Source of the DNA: JADJYF01 sp050186725
GTDB lineage: Bacteria > Pseudomonadota > Gammaproteobacteria > Ga0077536
Assembly: GCA_050186725.1 (NCBI GenBank)
Contig: JBFWYG010000011.1
Location: 1 to 64,000 of the forward strand
DNA: 64,000 nucleotides
Direction of reading: 5' to 3'
Part shown: one piece after another, positions 16,893 to 28,021 of the stretch
How positions within the stretch are numbered: the first letter of the stretch is position 1
How the letters are laid out: each line of letters opens with the position of its first letter
Notes under the pieces: model-generated
Database searches by the model: none
Seen by the model: the letters and a program-made list of their open reading frames with translations, nothing else
What the model was told of the DNA's origin: nothing
Program-made: the position numbers and the translations under genes

Positions 16893-17252
16893 TCAGTCGG
16901 CGGCGCGGTTGATCTTTTCCTTGATGCGCGCGGCCTTGCCGCGCAGGTCGCGCATGTAATAGAGCTTGGCGCGACGCACGTCGCCACGACGCTTCACTTC
17001 GATCTCGGAAATGATCGGGCTGTAGGTCTGGAACACGCGCTCGACGCCTTCACCGTGGGAAATCTTGCGCACGGTGAACGAGGAGTTGAGCCCGCGATTG
17101 CGCTTGGCAATCACCACGCCTTCGAAGGCCTGCAGACGCTCGCGGTTGCCTTCCTTGACCTTGACCTGCACCACCACGGTATCGCCAGGGGCGAAGGCTG
17201 GCACCTCGCGCTGCATTTGCTCGGATTCGATCTGCTCGATGATATTCGCCAT
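16893..17252 (-). CDS. rplS: 50S ribosomal protein L19
   Basis: 119-residue ribosomal protein at the 30S-50S interface. Family motifs are plain: FAPGDTVVVQVKVKEGNRERLQAFEGVVIA, GLNSSFTVRKISHGEGVERVF, and the tail RRAKLYYMRDLRGKAARIKEK. It is the last gene of the rpsP-rimM-trmD-rplS operon, whose order is conserved across proteobacteria. The gap to trmD upstream is 72 bases. No strong terminator is visible in the 25 bases before the convergent glutaredoxin-like gene. Confidence 0.97.
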   Translation of the reverse strand: MANIIEQIESEQMQREVPAFAPGDTVVVQVKVKEGNRERLQAFEGVVIAKRNRGLNSSFTVRKISHGEGVERVFQTYSPIISEIEVKRRGDVRRAKLYYMRDLRGKAARIKEKINRAAD

Positions 17253-17324
17253 GTCCTTCTACCCAGTGAGTGATGCGAGCGCGCGAGTCTACAGCAAGTG
17301 CCGCGCCGATTGCACCTAATATGT

Positions 17325-18077
17325 TCAATCGCCTGGAGATTCCCCCCGCGACGCGAGGAAGGCGTCGAGCGCACGGCGATCCGCCGCGGCGAGGCCCTCG
17401 GCCGGCAGCAGGTCCGGACGGCGCAGCCAGGTGCGGCCCAGACGCTGGGCGCGCCGCCAGGCCTCGATGGCCGCGTGGTGCCCGGACAGCAGCACCGGCG
17501 GCACGGCCTCCCCGTCCAGCACCTCGGGGCGGGTGTAATGCGGATGGTCGAGCAGGCCATCGCTGAAGGAGTCCTGCTGTGCCGAGCGTTCGTCGCCGAG
17601 CGCGCCGGGCAGGGTCCGGACGATGGCGTCGATGATCAGCATGGCGGGTACTTCCCCACCGCTCAGCACCACGTCTCCCACCGACCATTCCTCGTCCACA
17701 TCCCGCGCGACCACCCGTTCGTCGATCCCCTCGTAGCGCCCTGCCAGCAGCACCAGGTGCGGCAGGCGCGCGAAGCGCGGCACGTCCGCCTGGCGGAACG
17801 GGCGTCCCTGGGGCGACAGGTACACCACGGTCGTGTCGGGATGACGGACACGCGCCTCGTCGATGGCGGCGCGCAGCGGGGCGGCCATCATCACCATGCC
17901 GGGTCCGCCGCCATAGGCGGTGTCATCGACCGTGGCGCGCCGGTCGCTGGTGAAGGCGCGCGGGTTGGAGGTCTGGATGTCGATCAGGCCTCGGGACTGG
18001 CAGCGGCCGACGATGCCGGTGTCGCGAAAGGCGTGCAGCAGTTCGGGAAACAGGGTGATGACGGTGTAGCGGTTCAC
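17325..18077 (-). CDS. trmD: tRNA (guanine-37-N1)-methyltransferase TrmD
   Basis: 250-residue SPOUT-class enzyme that methylates G37 next to the anticodon and so limits +1 frameshifting. The trefoil-knot SAM site is visible in YLSPQGRPFRQADV, LLAGRYEGIDERV and EWSVGDVVLSGGE; the N-terminal ITLFPELLHAF and the DDTAYGGGPGMVM loop with the catalytic Asp are conserved. The gene begins with GTG at 18077, only 3 bases after the rimM stop, which fits tight coupling inside the operon. Confidence 0.97.
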   Translation of the reverse strand: MNRYTVITLFPELLHAFRDTGIVGRCQSRGLIDIQTSNPRAFTSDRRATVDDTAYGGGPGMVMMAAPLRAAIDEARVRHPDTTVVYLSPQGRPFRQADVPRFARLPHLVLLAGRYEGIDERVVARDVDEEWSVGDVVLSGGEVPAMLIIDAIVRTLPGALGDERSAQQDSFSDGLLDHPHYTRPEVLDGEAVPPVLLSGHHAAIEAWRRAQRLGRTWLRRPDLLPAEGLAAADRRALDAFLASRGESPGD

Positions 18078-18080
18078 CGT

Positions 18081-18581
18081 TCAGTCGTCGACGTGCCAGT
18101 CGACGTACATGGTGCCGCCCCGGGTGTCGATGTGCGTGACGTAGACGTCCGGGACGAAGGGAATGAGGTATTCGCGGGCGCCGACCACCCGCAGGACGTC
18201 GTGGGCGCCGGTCTCGAGCAGGCCCTCGATCGTGCCGAGGACCTCGCCCTGTCCGTTCAGCACCCTGAGTCCCACGAGCTCGGACCAGTAGAATTCGTCG
18301 GGCCCGCTGGGCTCGAGCTGGTCGGGGGTGATCGCAATCTCCTGTTTCACGAGCGTCGCGGCCTGGTCGCGCGTGTCGATGCCTTCGAGATGGGCAATCA
18401 CGCCGCCGTGGTGACGACGGACCTCGACCACGCCGAAAGGCCGCCACTCGCCGTCGACGCGCAGATACCAGGGTGCGTAGCGCAGCAGGTTGTCGCGTGG
18501 GCGGGTGTAGGAGAACACCTTCACCCAGCCGCGAGTCCCGAACAGGCCGCTGATGCGGCCAACGAGCAGCGGATCGTTCAA
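18081..18581 (-). CDS. rimM: Ribosome maturation factor RimM (TTG start)
   Basis: 166-residue 16S rRNA processing factor that binds S19 and helps mature the 30S head. The N-terminal beta-barrel begins LLVGRISGLFGTRGWVKVFSYT, and the PRC-barrel half contains DEFYWSELVGLRVLN and EYLIPFVPDVYVTHID. The conserved N-terminus is reached only with TTG at 18581; a longer in-frame ORF to 18962 would run across rpsP and was rejected. RimP in the other operon also uses TTG, which is a curious parallel. The gene follows rpsP by about 80 bases. Confidence 0.93.
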   Translation of the reverse strand: MNDPLLVGRISGLFGTRGWVKVFSYTRPRDNLLRYAPWYLRVDGEWRPFGVVEVRRHHGGVIAHLEGIDTRDQAATLVKQEIAITPDQLEPSGPDEFYWSELVGLRVLNGQGEVLGTIEGLLETGAHDVLRVVGAREYLIPFVPDVYVTHIDTRGGTMYVDWHVDD

Positions 18582-18661
18582 GCGCGGGTGCCCGGTGAGG
18601 CAGGCCCGGCGGCGGCACGTGCCGCGGCGCTCAGGCGCTTGCTGCCGGGGTCGTGGCGCAC

Positions 18662-18910
18662 TTACGCCGCGGCGGGATGGCTCTTGACGAGCTGGGTGAC
18701 GCGATCGGAAGGCTGGGCGCCGACCGACAGCCAGTAGGCATAGCGCTCGTTGTCGATGTTGAAGGCGATTTCGTTCGGCGTGGCGAGCGGGTTGAAATAG
18801 CCGAGACGCTCGATGTGGCGGCCGTCGCGCTTGTTGCGGCCGTCGGCGACGATGATGTGATAGAAGGGCCGCTTCTTGGCGCCACCACGGGAAAGGCGAA
18901 TCGTAACCAT
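18662..18910 (-). CDS. rpsP: 30S ribosomal protein S16
   Basis: 82-residue S16, recognisable from MVTIRLSRGGAKKRPFYHII, ADGRNKRDGRHIERLGYFNP and the YWLSVGAQPSDRV segment. It leads the rpsP-rimM-trmD-rplS operon. The ribosome site GGAGG (18925-18929) is unusually far from the ATG, about 13 bases, and a perfect 8-bp hairpin lies just upstream of it, so the leader may influence translation. Confidence 0.97.
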   Translation of the reverse strand: MVTIRLSRGGAKKRPFYHIIVADGRNKRDGRHIERLGYFNPLATPNEIAFNIDNERYAYWLSVGAQPSDRVTQLVKSHPAAA

Positions 18911-18932
18911 GTCTGAGATGCATCCTCCGAAA

Positions 18933-18951
18933 GGTGCGTAACCTACGCACC
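18933..18951 (-). promoter_or_regulatory. Leader hairpin in front of rpsP
   Basis: GGTGCGTA and TACGCACC form a perfect 8-bp stem with a 3-base loop, placed between the predicted transcription start and the GGAGG ribosome site of rpsP. Ribosomal-protein leaders often carry autoregulatory structures; whether this is one cannot be told from one sequence. Confidence 0.45.
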
Positions 18952-18992
18952 AAGGTTGTCACGGCGCGCCGGCGCCGTCAGGCTGGGCGCGC

Positions 18993-19021
18993 ATTCTAAG
19001 AGAAAAAGCGACCGCGATGAA
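18993..19021 (-). promoter_or_regulatory. Promoter of the rpsP operon
   Basis: On the minus strand TTCATC (19016-19021) and TAGAAT (18993-18998) are 17 bases apart, with a T-rich spacer. TAGAAT is a strong -10; the -35 is fair. It lies about 80 bases before the rpsP start. Confidence 0.5.
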
Positions 19022-19197
19022 AGACATATCGCGTGTCCGCCGGTCGGCTCGCGCGGCCGGCGCGAGCGTCGTCCGATGCTCGAACCGAGCGACGCGGGGT
19101 CTGCAGTGATTGTCGAGCAAGGCCCGTCAACTCACTGAAAGCCCGAGGTCTCCTCCCCGTAGCTCACGTTGATTCGAGGTTTCGCGCCGCGCCCTCG

Positions 19198-19224
19198 AAC
19201 GAAAACGGCGCCCGCGGGCGCCGC
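19198..19224 (-). terminator. Rho-independent terminator after pnp
   Basis: The palindrome GGCGCCCGCGGGCGCC (19207-19222) is followed on the minus strand by GTTTTCGTT. It lies about 30 bases after the pnp stop and closes the metY-nusA-pnp block. Confidence 0.7.
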
Positions 19225-19253
19225 CTCGTCCGGCTTCGGCTCGGCCGGTCGCG

Positions 19254-21338
19254 TCAGACCGCCTTCATGCTGAGACGGATGCGACCCTGCTTGTCGACTT
19301 CCAGCACCCGCACCTTCACCACGTCGCCCTCGGCCAGCTTGTCGCTGACGTTCTCGACGCGCTCGTTGGAGATCTGCGAGATGTGCACGAGGCCGTCCTT
19401 GCCCGGCAGGATGTTGACGAAGGCGCCGAAGTCCATGAGCTTCTGCACCCGGCCTTCATAGATCTCACCGACCTCGACGTCGGCCGTGATCGCCAGCACG
19501 CGCTGCTTGGCGGCCTGGCCGGCGGCGTTGTCGACCGAGGCGATCTTGACCGTGCCGTCGTCATCGATGTCGATGGTCGCGCCGGTCTGCTCGGTGATCG
19601 CGCGGATGGTCGAACCACCCTTGCCGATGACGTCGCGAATCTTGTCCGGCGGGATCTTGATGGTGATGATGCGCGGCGCGTACTCGGACATCTCCGAACG
19701 CGGCGCGGACAGCACCTTGTTCATTTCGCCCAGGATGTGCAGACGACCGGTCTTGGCCTGGGCCAGCGCGACTTCCATGATCTCGGTGGTGATACCGTCG
19801 ATCTTGATGTCCATCTGCAGCGCGGTGATGCCGCCCGCGGTGCCAGCCACCTTGAAGTCCATGTCGCCGAGATGATCCTCGTCGCCCATGATGTCGGACA
19901 GCACCACGAAACGATCACCTTCCTTGATGAGGCCCATGGCGATACCGGCCACCGGCGCCTTGAGCGGCACACCGGCGTCCATCAGCGCGAGGCTGCTGCC
20001 GCACACCGAGGCCATGGAACTGGAACCATTGGACTCGGTGATCTCCGAGACCACGCGAATCACGTAGGGGAAGCTGCCCATGTCGGGCATGACCGCCACG
20101 ATGCCGCGCTTGGCCAGACGGCCGTGACCGATCTCGCGACGCTTGGGCGATCCCACGCGTCCGGTCTCGCCCACGCTGAAAGGCGGGAAGTTGTAGTGGA
20201 ACATGAAGGGCTCGCGGCGCTCGCCCTCGATGGCGTCGATGATCTGCGCGTCACGCTCGGTGCCGAGCGCCACCACCACCAGCGCCTGCGTCTCGCCGCG
20301 CGTGAAGAGCGCCGAGCCGTGGGTACGGGGCAGTACGCTGGTCTCGACCGAGATCGGACGAATGGCATCCTTGCTGCGACCGTCGATGCGCGGATTGCCA
20401 TCGAGCGCGCTGGTGCGCACCACTTCGTATTCGATATCGCTCAGAACCGCGACAACCTGGCGCGCATCCCACTTCGAGCCCTCGGTCGCGATCGCGGCGA
20501 TGGCTTCGCCCTTCAGCGCGCTCAGGCGATCGCGGCGCGCCATCTTGTCGACGATGGCATAGGCGCTGGCGAGTGCCGCGCGGTAACCCTCGGTGACGAC
20601 CCGCACCAGTTCGACGTCGGCCGCCGGCGAGGCCCACTGCCACGGCGACGGGTTGACCTTGCCCTTCAGTTCGTTGATCGCGTCGATCGCGACCTGCTGC
20701 TGGCGGTGACCGAAGGTGACCGCGCCCAACATCACTTCTTCGGACAGGCTCTGCGCTTCGGATTCCACCATCAGCACCGAACTCGCGGTACCGGCCACCA
20801 CCAGGTCGAGCTGCGAGCCTTCGAGCTGCTTGAAGCTCGGGTTCAGCAGGTACTGGCCATCACGGTAGCCGACGCGCGCGGCGCCGATCGGCCCCATGAA
20901 GGGCAGACCGGAGACCGCCAGTGCGGCGGACGAGCCGATCAGCGCCGGGATGTCGGGATCGACCGTCGGGTCGAGCGACATCACGGTCACGATGATCTGC
21001 ACTTCGTTGTTGAATCCGGCGGGAAAGAGCGGGCGAATGGGGCGGTCGATGAGGCGGGAGGTGAGCGTTTCCTTTTCTGTCGGTCGCCCTTCGCGCTTGA
21101 AGAAGCCGCCGGGGATCTTGCCGGCCGCGTAGGTACGCTCCTGGTAATCGACGGTCAGCGGAAAGAAGTCGCGATTGGGATCGCCGGACTTGGAACCGAC
21201 CACCGTGGCGAGCAACACCGTGTCGCCCATGGTCACCAGTACCGCGCCGGAGGCCTGGCGCGCGATGCGGCCGGTCTCGAGCGTGACATTCTGATTACCG
21301 TATTGAAAGGACACCGAAACGGGCGTGAGCGAGGACAT
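19254..21338 (-). CDS. pnp: Polyribonucleotide nucleotidyltransferase (PNPase)
   Basis: 694-residue 3'-5' phosphorolytic exoribonuclease of the RNA degradosome. Domains in order: first RNase PH domain (about 10-150), a linker helical domain, second RNase PH domain (about 320-545) with RREIGHGRLAKRG and SSMASVCGSSLALMDAGVP, the catalytic DIMGDEDHLGDMDFKVAGT, a KH domain (about 555-615, IGKGGSTIRAITEQTGA) and an S1 domain at the C-terminus (GRVQKLMDFGAFVNILPGKDGLVHISQI). Length and order are normal. It is the last gene of the nusA-infB-rbfA-truB-rpsO-pnp run, preceded by a hairpin after rpsO. Confidence 0.97.
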   Translation of the reverse strand: MSSLTPVSVSFQYGNQNVTLETGRIARQASGAVLVTMGDTVLLATVVGSKSGDPNRDFFPLTVDYQERTYAAGKIPGGFFKREGRPTEKETLTSRLIDRPIRPLFPAGFNNEVQIIVTVMSLDPTVDPDIPALIGSSAALAVSGLPFMGPIGAARVGYRDGQYLLNPSFKQLEGSQLDLVVAGTASSVLMVESEAQSLSEEVMLGAVTFGHRQQQVAIDAINELKGKVNPSPWQWASPAADVELVRVVTEGYRAALASAYAIVDKMARRDRLSALKGEAIAAIATEGSKWDARQVVAVLSDIEYEVVRTSALDGNPRIDGRSKDAIRPISVETSVLPRTHGSALFTRGETQALVVVALGTERDAQIIDAIEGERREPFMFHYNFPPFSVGETGRVGSPKRREIGHGRLAKRGIVAVMPDMGSFPYVIRVVSEITESNGSSSMASVCGSSLALMDAGVPLKAPVAGIAMGLIKEGDRFVVLSDIMGDEDHLGDMDFKVAGTAGGITALQMDIKIDGITTEIMEVALAQAKTGRLHILGEMNKVLSAPRSEMSEYAPRIITIKIPPDKIRDVIGKGGSTIRAITEQTGATIDIDDDGTVKIASVDNAAGQAAKQRVLAITADVEVGEIYEGRVQKLMDFGAFVNILPGKDGLVHISQISNERVENVSDKLAEGDVVKVRVLEVDKQGRIRLSMKAV

Positions 21339-21366
21339 AGGCTTACCTGCACCTGCAAAATGACGA

Positions 21367-21386
21367 GCCGCTGACGATGCAGCGGC
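21367..21386 (-). terminator. rpsO-pnp intergenic hairpin
   Basis: GCCGCTG and CAGCGGC pair across a 6-base loop between rpsO and pnp. The following ATTTTG is a poor T-tract, so this may act as a leaky terminator or a processing stem; E. coli has both kinds of element in the same gap. Confidence 0.45.
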
Positions 21387-21428
21387 CGAGGGACCTGGAA
21401 ACGCGAGGATGGATGCTCTGCGCCTGGC

Positions 21429-21698
21429 TTACTTGCGCAGGCCGAGGCGAGCGATCAGCCCGCGATAGCGCTCTGCGTCGCAGCGCTTCAGGTAGTCGAG
21501 CATCTTGCGCCGGCTGTTGACCATGCGCAGCAGGCCCTGACGGGAGTGATTGTCGTGCGCGTGCACCTTGAAGTGCTCGGAGAGATCGTTGATGCGCGCC
21601 GAGAGTAGCGCGATCTGCACTTCGGGCGACCCGGTATCGTGACCAGACAATTGATACTCGCTGATGATCGCGCTCTTGTGCTCGCTCGACAAAGACAT
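21429..21698 (-). CDS. rpsO: 30S ribosomal protein S15
   Basis: 89-residue S15, which binds the central domain of 16S rRNA. MSLSSEHKSAIISEYQ, DTGSPEVQIALLSARIN, HAHDNHSRQGLLRMVNSRR and DYLKRCDAERY are diagnostic and the length is exactly the family norm. It has its own candidate promoter upstream (21755-21784) besides read-through from truB, as in E. coli. The family represses its own translation through its mRNA leader; that cannot be verified here. Confidence 0.98.
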   Translation of the reverse strand: MSLSSEHKSAIISEYQLSGHDTGSPEVQIALLSARINDLSEHFKVHAHDNHSRQGLLRMVNSRRKMLDYLKRCDAERYRGLIARLGLRK

Positions 21699-21754
21699 CT
21701 ACCGACTCCTGCTACAAAGACTCTGTTCGTTTCTAATCGCTTGAAAGGCCGCGT

Positions 21755-21784
21755 ATTCTAAACGCCCCACGCGGGGCGCGACAA
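21755..21784 (-). promoter_or_regulatory. rpsO promoter overlapping a hairpin
   Basis: TTGTCG (21779-21784) and TAGAAT (21755-21760) are 18 bases apart on the minus strand. The spacer contains the perfect hairpin CGCCCC-GCGT-GGGGCG followed by TTT, so the same bases could serve as a weak truB terminator. Confidence 0.55.
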
Positions 21785-21790
21785 GGGCGG

Positions 21791-22759
21791 TCAGGCACTC
21801 GTGCGGCGCGCCTCGGGATCGCCCCCGGTCTGGCCGCGGAACAGCCGTCGCGGCGCGACCCGGCCGTCCGGCAACACCTCGCCCACGCCGAGGAAGCGGC
21901 CGAGGTCGTCGTAGAGACGCAACAAACCGCCGGTCGGGGCCTTGGGCACGAGCACCGGATGCCCGCGTTCGAGGTAGTAGCTCATCTCCGCCGTCAGGCT
22001 GAGCTTGGGCATCAGGTCCAGCGCGCCGTCCATCGGCAGCAGGCTGCGATCGAGCTCGGCCTGGCCGCGCTGCGCCAGCCATTCGAGCCGCTCCAGGGTC
22101 CAGGCGTCGGCCAGTTCGTAGGGCCCCACCCGCTCGCGCCGCAGCGCCGAGACATGCGCGCCGCAGCCGAGCACTTCGCCGAGATCCTCGGCCAGGGTGC
22201 GGACGTAGGTGCCCTTCGAGCAGGTCACCAGCACCTCCACGCGCGGCAGTTCGCAGCCCACCACTTCGTAGGCGTGAATGGTGACCGTGCGCTTCTGCCG
22301 CTCGATCTCGATGCCTTGGTGGGCGAGCTTGTACAGCGGCTGGCCCTGGTGCTTGAGCGCCGAGTGCATGGGCGGCAACTGCTCGATGGGGCCAATGAAG
22401 CGCGCCACGGCCGCTTCCACCGCGGCGCGATCGAGACCGTCGGTCGGACGCCGGGCGATCACCTCCCCCTCGGCGTCGCCGGTGGTGGTGCGCGCGCCCA
22501 AGGTGAATTCGGCGCGATAGCGCTTGTCGGCATCCAGCAGGAACTGGCACACCTTGGTCGCCTCGCCGAAGCAGACCGGCAGCAGGCCTGTGGCGAGCAT
22601 GTCCAGGTTGCCGGTATGCCCGGCCTTGGCCGCGTCGAACTGGCGCTTGGCGCGCTGCAGGGCGGCGTTGGAACTGATGCCGATGGGCTTGTCGAGCAGC
22701 AGGATGCCGTTGACCGGCCGGCCGCGCCGCTTGCGCGCGCGAGGATGAGGGGGCGCCAT
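21791..22759 (-). CDS. truB: tRNA pseudouridine(55) synthase TruB
   Basis: 322-residue enzyme that makes pseudouridine 55 in the T-loop of tRNAs. The catalytic Asp sits in AGHTGNLDMLATGLLP; KRYRAEFTLGARTTTGDAEGE and CSKGTYVRTLAEDLGE are conserved core motifs, and the C-terminus carries a PUA-like domain. The motif reads GNLDM where many relatives have GTLDP, a known tolerated variation that keeps the Asp. It begins 7 bases after the rbfA stop and forms part of the nusA operon. Confidence 0.96.
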   Translation of the reverse strand: MAPPHPRARKRRGRPVNGILLLDKPIGISSNAALQRAKRQFDAAKAGHTGNLDMLATGLLPVCFGEATKVCQFLLDADKRYRAEFTLGARTTTGDAEGEVIARRPTDGLDRAAVEAAVARFIGPIEQLPPMHSALKHQGQPLYKLAHQGIEIERQKRTVTIHAYEVVGCELPRVEVLVTCSKGTYVRTLAEDLGEVLGCGAHVSALRRERVGPYELADAWTLERLEWLAQRGQAELDRSLLPMDGALDLMPKLSLTAEMSYYLERGHPVLVPKAPTGGLLRLYDDLGRFLGVGEVLPDGRVAPRRLFRGQTGGDPEARRTSA

Positions 22760-22766
22760 GGGGCTC

Positions 22767-23129
22767 CTAGTCGGCGGCGGAGCCGGGGGCTCCGCGCAGC
22801 AGCTGGTTGAGGCGGTCGCCGCGTTCGAGCGAGTCGTCGAGGGCGAAGCTCAGCACGGGCACGTGCCGGGTGCGCAGGGTCTGGCCGAGCACCGCCTGCA
22901 GGCTGGCCGCCTGCGCGCGCGCCGCGGCCAGCAAGGCCTGCTGCTGACCCGGTTCGCCATACACGCTCAGGTGCACGGTGCCGTACCGCAAGTCCTTGGA
23001 GACCTGCACTTCCGTCACCGTCACCAGCGGCAGGCCCTGGGCGCGACCGATGGCCGCCAGCGGCTCCGCCAGCGCGCGGCGCACCGTCGAGACGATACGA
23101 TCCTGACGCTTGAAGTCGCGGGCGACCAA
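22767..23129 (-). CDS. rbfA: Ribosome-binding factor A
   Basis: 120-residue KH-like cold-shock factor that binds the 5' end of 16S rRNA during 30S maturation. RQDRIVSTVRRALAEPL and VSKDLRYGTVHLSVYG are typical, and the segment LRTRHVPVLSFALDDSLERG is a hallmark. It lies between infB (7-base gap) and truB in the conserved order. The start codon listed gives a family-standard N-terminus (MVARDFKRQDR). Confidence 0.95.
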   Translation of the reverse strand: MVARDFKRQDRIVSTVRRALAEPLAAIGRAQGLPLVTVTEVQVSKDLRYGTVHLSVYGEPGQQQALLAAARAQAASLQAVLGQTLRTRHVPVLSFALDDSLERGDRLNQLLRGAPGSAAD

Positions 23130-23136
23130 GGGCGGC

Positions 23137-27334
<4,198 letters not shown>

Positions 27335-27356
27335 CAGTTATATACCCAATACTGAC

Positions 27357-27845
27357 TCAGTCCGCCGCGGTCTTTCGTCCACGTTTCATCTCCGCTTCCC
27401 AGTCCGGCACCAGTCGCGAGCGATCGACGTCGCGGTACGGGATGCTGAGCACCTCGTCCTCCGCCAGCGCCACCGCCAGGCTGTCCGCGTCGACCGCCAG
27501 CAACCGCCCTTGCACGCGCCGCCGGCCGGCGACCGGCGCCTTGAGGCGCAGGCTCACCTGCTCGCCGACGAAGCGCTGGTGCTGCTCCAGGGTGAACAAC
27601 GGGCGATCGAGGCCGGGCGAGGATACCTCCAGGGTGTACTCACCGCGCACCAGGTCCTCGGCGTCGAGCAGATCGCTCACCTGCCGGCTGACGCGCTCGC
27701 AATCCTCGACCGTGATGCCGTCGGCATGATCGATGTACAGACGCAGGAGTTGGCCGCCGCCCCCGCGGCTGCGCTCCAGGCCGAGCAGTTCGTAGCCAAG
27801 GCCCGTCACCGTCGGTTCGATGTGCGTCTGCAAACTGTCCGTCAA
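27357..27845 (-). CDS. rimP: Ribosome maturation factor RimP (TTG start)
   Basis: 162-residue 30S assembly factor. The conserved start region IEPTVTGLGYELLGLE follows a TTG at 27845, preceded by GGAG 9 bases away; the longer in-frame ORF would read back through the tRNA and was rejected. Core motifs: LLRLYIDHADGITVEDCERVSRQ (two halves), EYTLEVSSPGLDRPL and VQGRLLAVDADSL. It is the first protein gene of the nusA block, exactly as in E. coli metY-rimP-nusA, and starts about 20 bases after a rho-independent terminator, so its expression depends on read-through or an unrecognised start. Confidence 0.93.
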   Translation of the reverse strand: MTDSLQTHIEPTVTGLGYELLGLERSRGGGGQLLRLYIDHADGITVEDCERVSRQVSDLLDAEDLVRGEYTLEVSSPGLDRPLFTLEQHQRFVGEQVSLRLKAPVAGRRRVQGRLLAVDADSLAVALAEDEVLSIPYRDVDRSRLVPDWEAEMKRGRKTAAD

Positions 27846-27863
27846 GCCGTTTTTCTCCAGCCC

Positions 27864-27899
27864 AAAAACAAAAAGCCCCGTATACCCGGGGCCTTTTTT
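27864..27899 (-). terminator. Terminator between tRNA-fMet and rimP (bidirectional)
   Basis: GCCCCG/CGGGGC-type stem (27875-27892) with a short loop has T-tracts on both sides: on the minus strand the hairpin is followed by TTTTTGTTTTT. It would stop most transcripts just after the tRNA and lets only a fraction into rimP-nusA-infB. Confidence 0.85.
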
Positions 27900-27902
27900 G
27901 GT

Positions 27903-27979
27903 TGGTAGCGGGGGCAGGATTCGAACCTGCGACCTTCGGGTTATGAGCCCGACGAGCTGCCAGACTGCTCCACCCCGCA
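27903..27979 (-). tRNA. metY: Initiator tRNA-fMet (anticodon CAT)
   Basis: 77-nt tRNA including an encoded CCA end. The anticodon loop reads CTCATAA, flanked by the three G-C pairs GGG/CCC that mark initiator tRNAs. The acceptor stem is TGCGGGG against CCCCGCT, leaving position 1-72 unpaired (a U-U mismatch), which is the other initiator hallmark; E. coli has C-A there. The T-arm GGTTCGAATCC is normal. It heads the rimP-nusA-infB operon on the same strand. Confidence 0.96.
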
Positions 27980-27992
27980 ATTGAGCTTCGGG

Positions 27993-28021
27993 ATAATAGA
28001 GATGAGAGGCGCATTGTTCAA
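27993..28021 (-). promoter_or_regulatory. Strong sigma-70 promoter of tRNA-fMet
   Basis: TTGAAC (28016-28021) and TATTAT (27993-27998) are 17 bases apart on the minus strand, about 14 bases before the tRNA. An AT-rich patch (AATTTAATTGG on the minus side, near 28036-28050) upstream could act as an UP element. Confidence 0.75.

Larger units (their letters stand above)
18911..19253. other. Intergenic region between rpsP and pnp
   Basis: This 343-base gap holds, from left to right, the rpsP ribosome site and leader hairpin (18933-18951), the rpsP promoter (18993-19021), a GC-rich 8-bp inverted repeat GCTCGCGC/GCGCGAGC (19047-19067) without a T-tract, about 130 bases in which I see no gene or RNA, and the pnp terminator (19198-19224). 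Confidence 0.6.

Noticed and set aside
19023..19197. Possible small RNA or tRNA between rpsP and pnp
   Set aside because: No cloverleaf, promoter-terminator pair or coding pattern could be recognised.
19383..21374. 663-codon plus-strand frame opposite pnp
   Set aside because: Antisense shadow rich in His, Arg and Asp; no family pattern.
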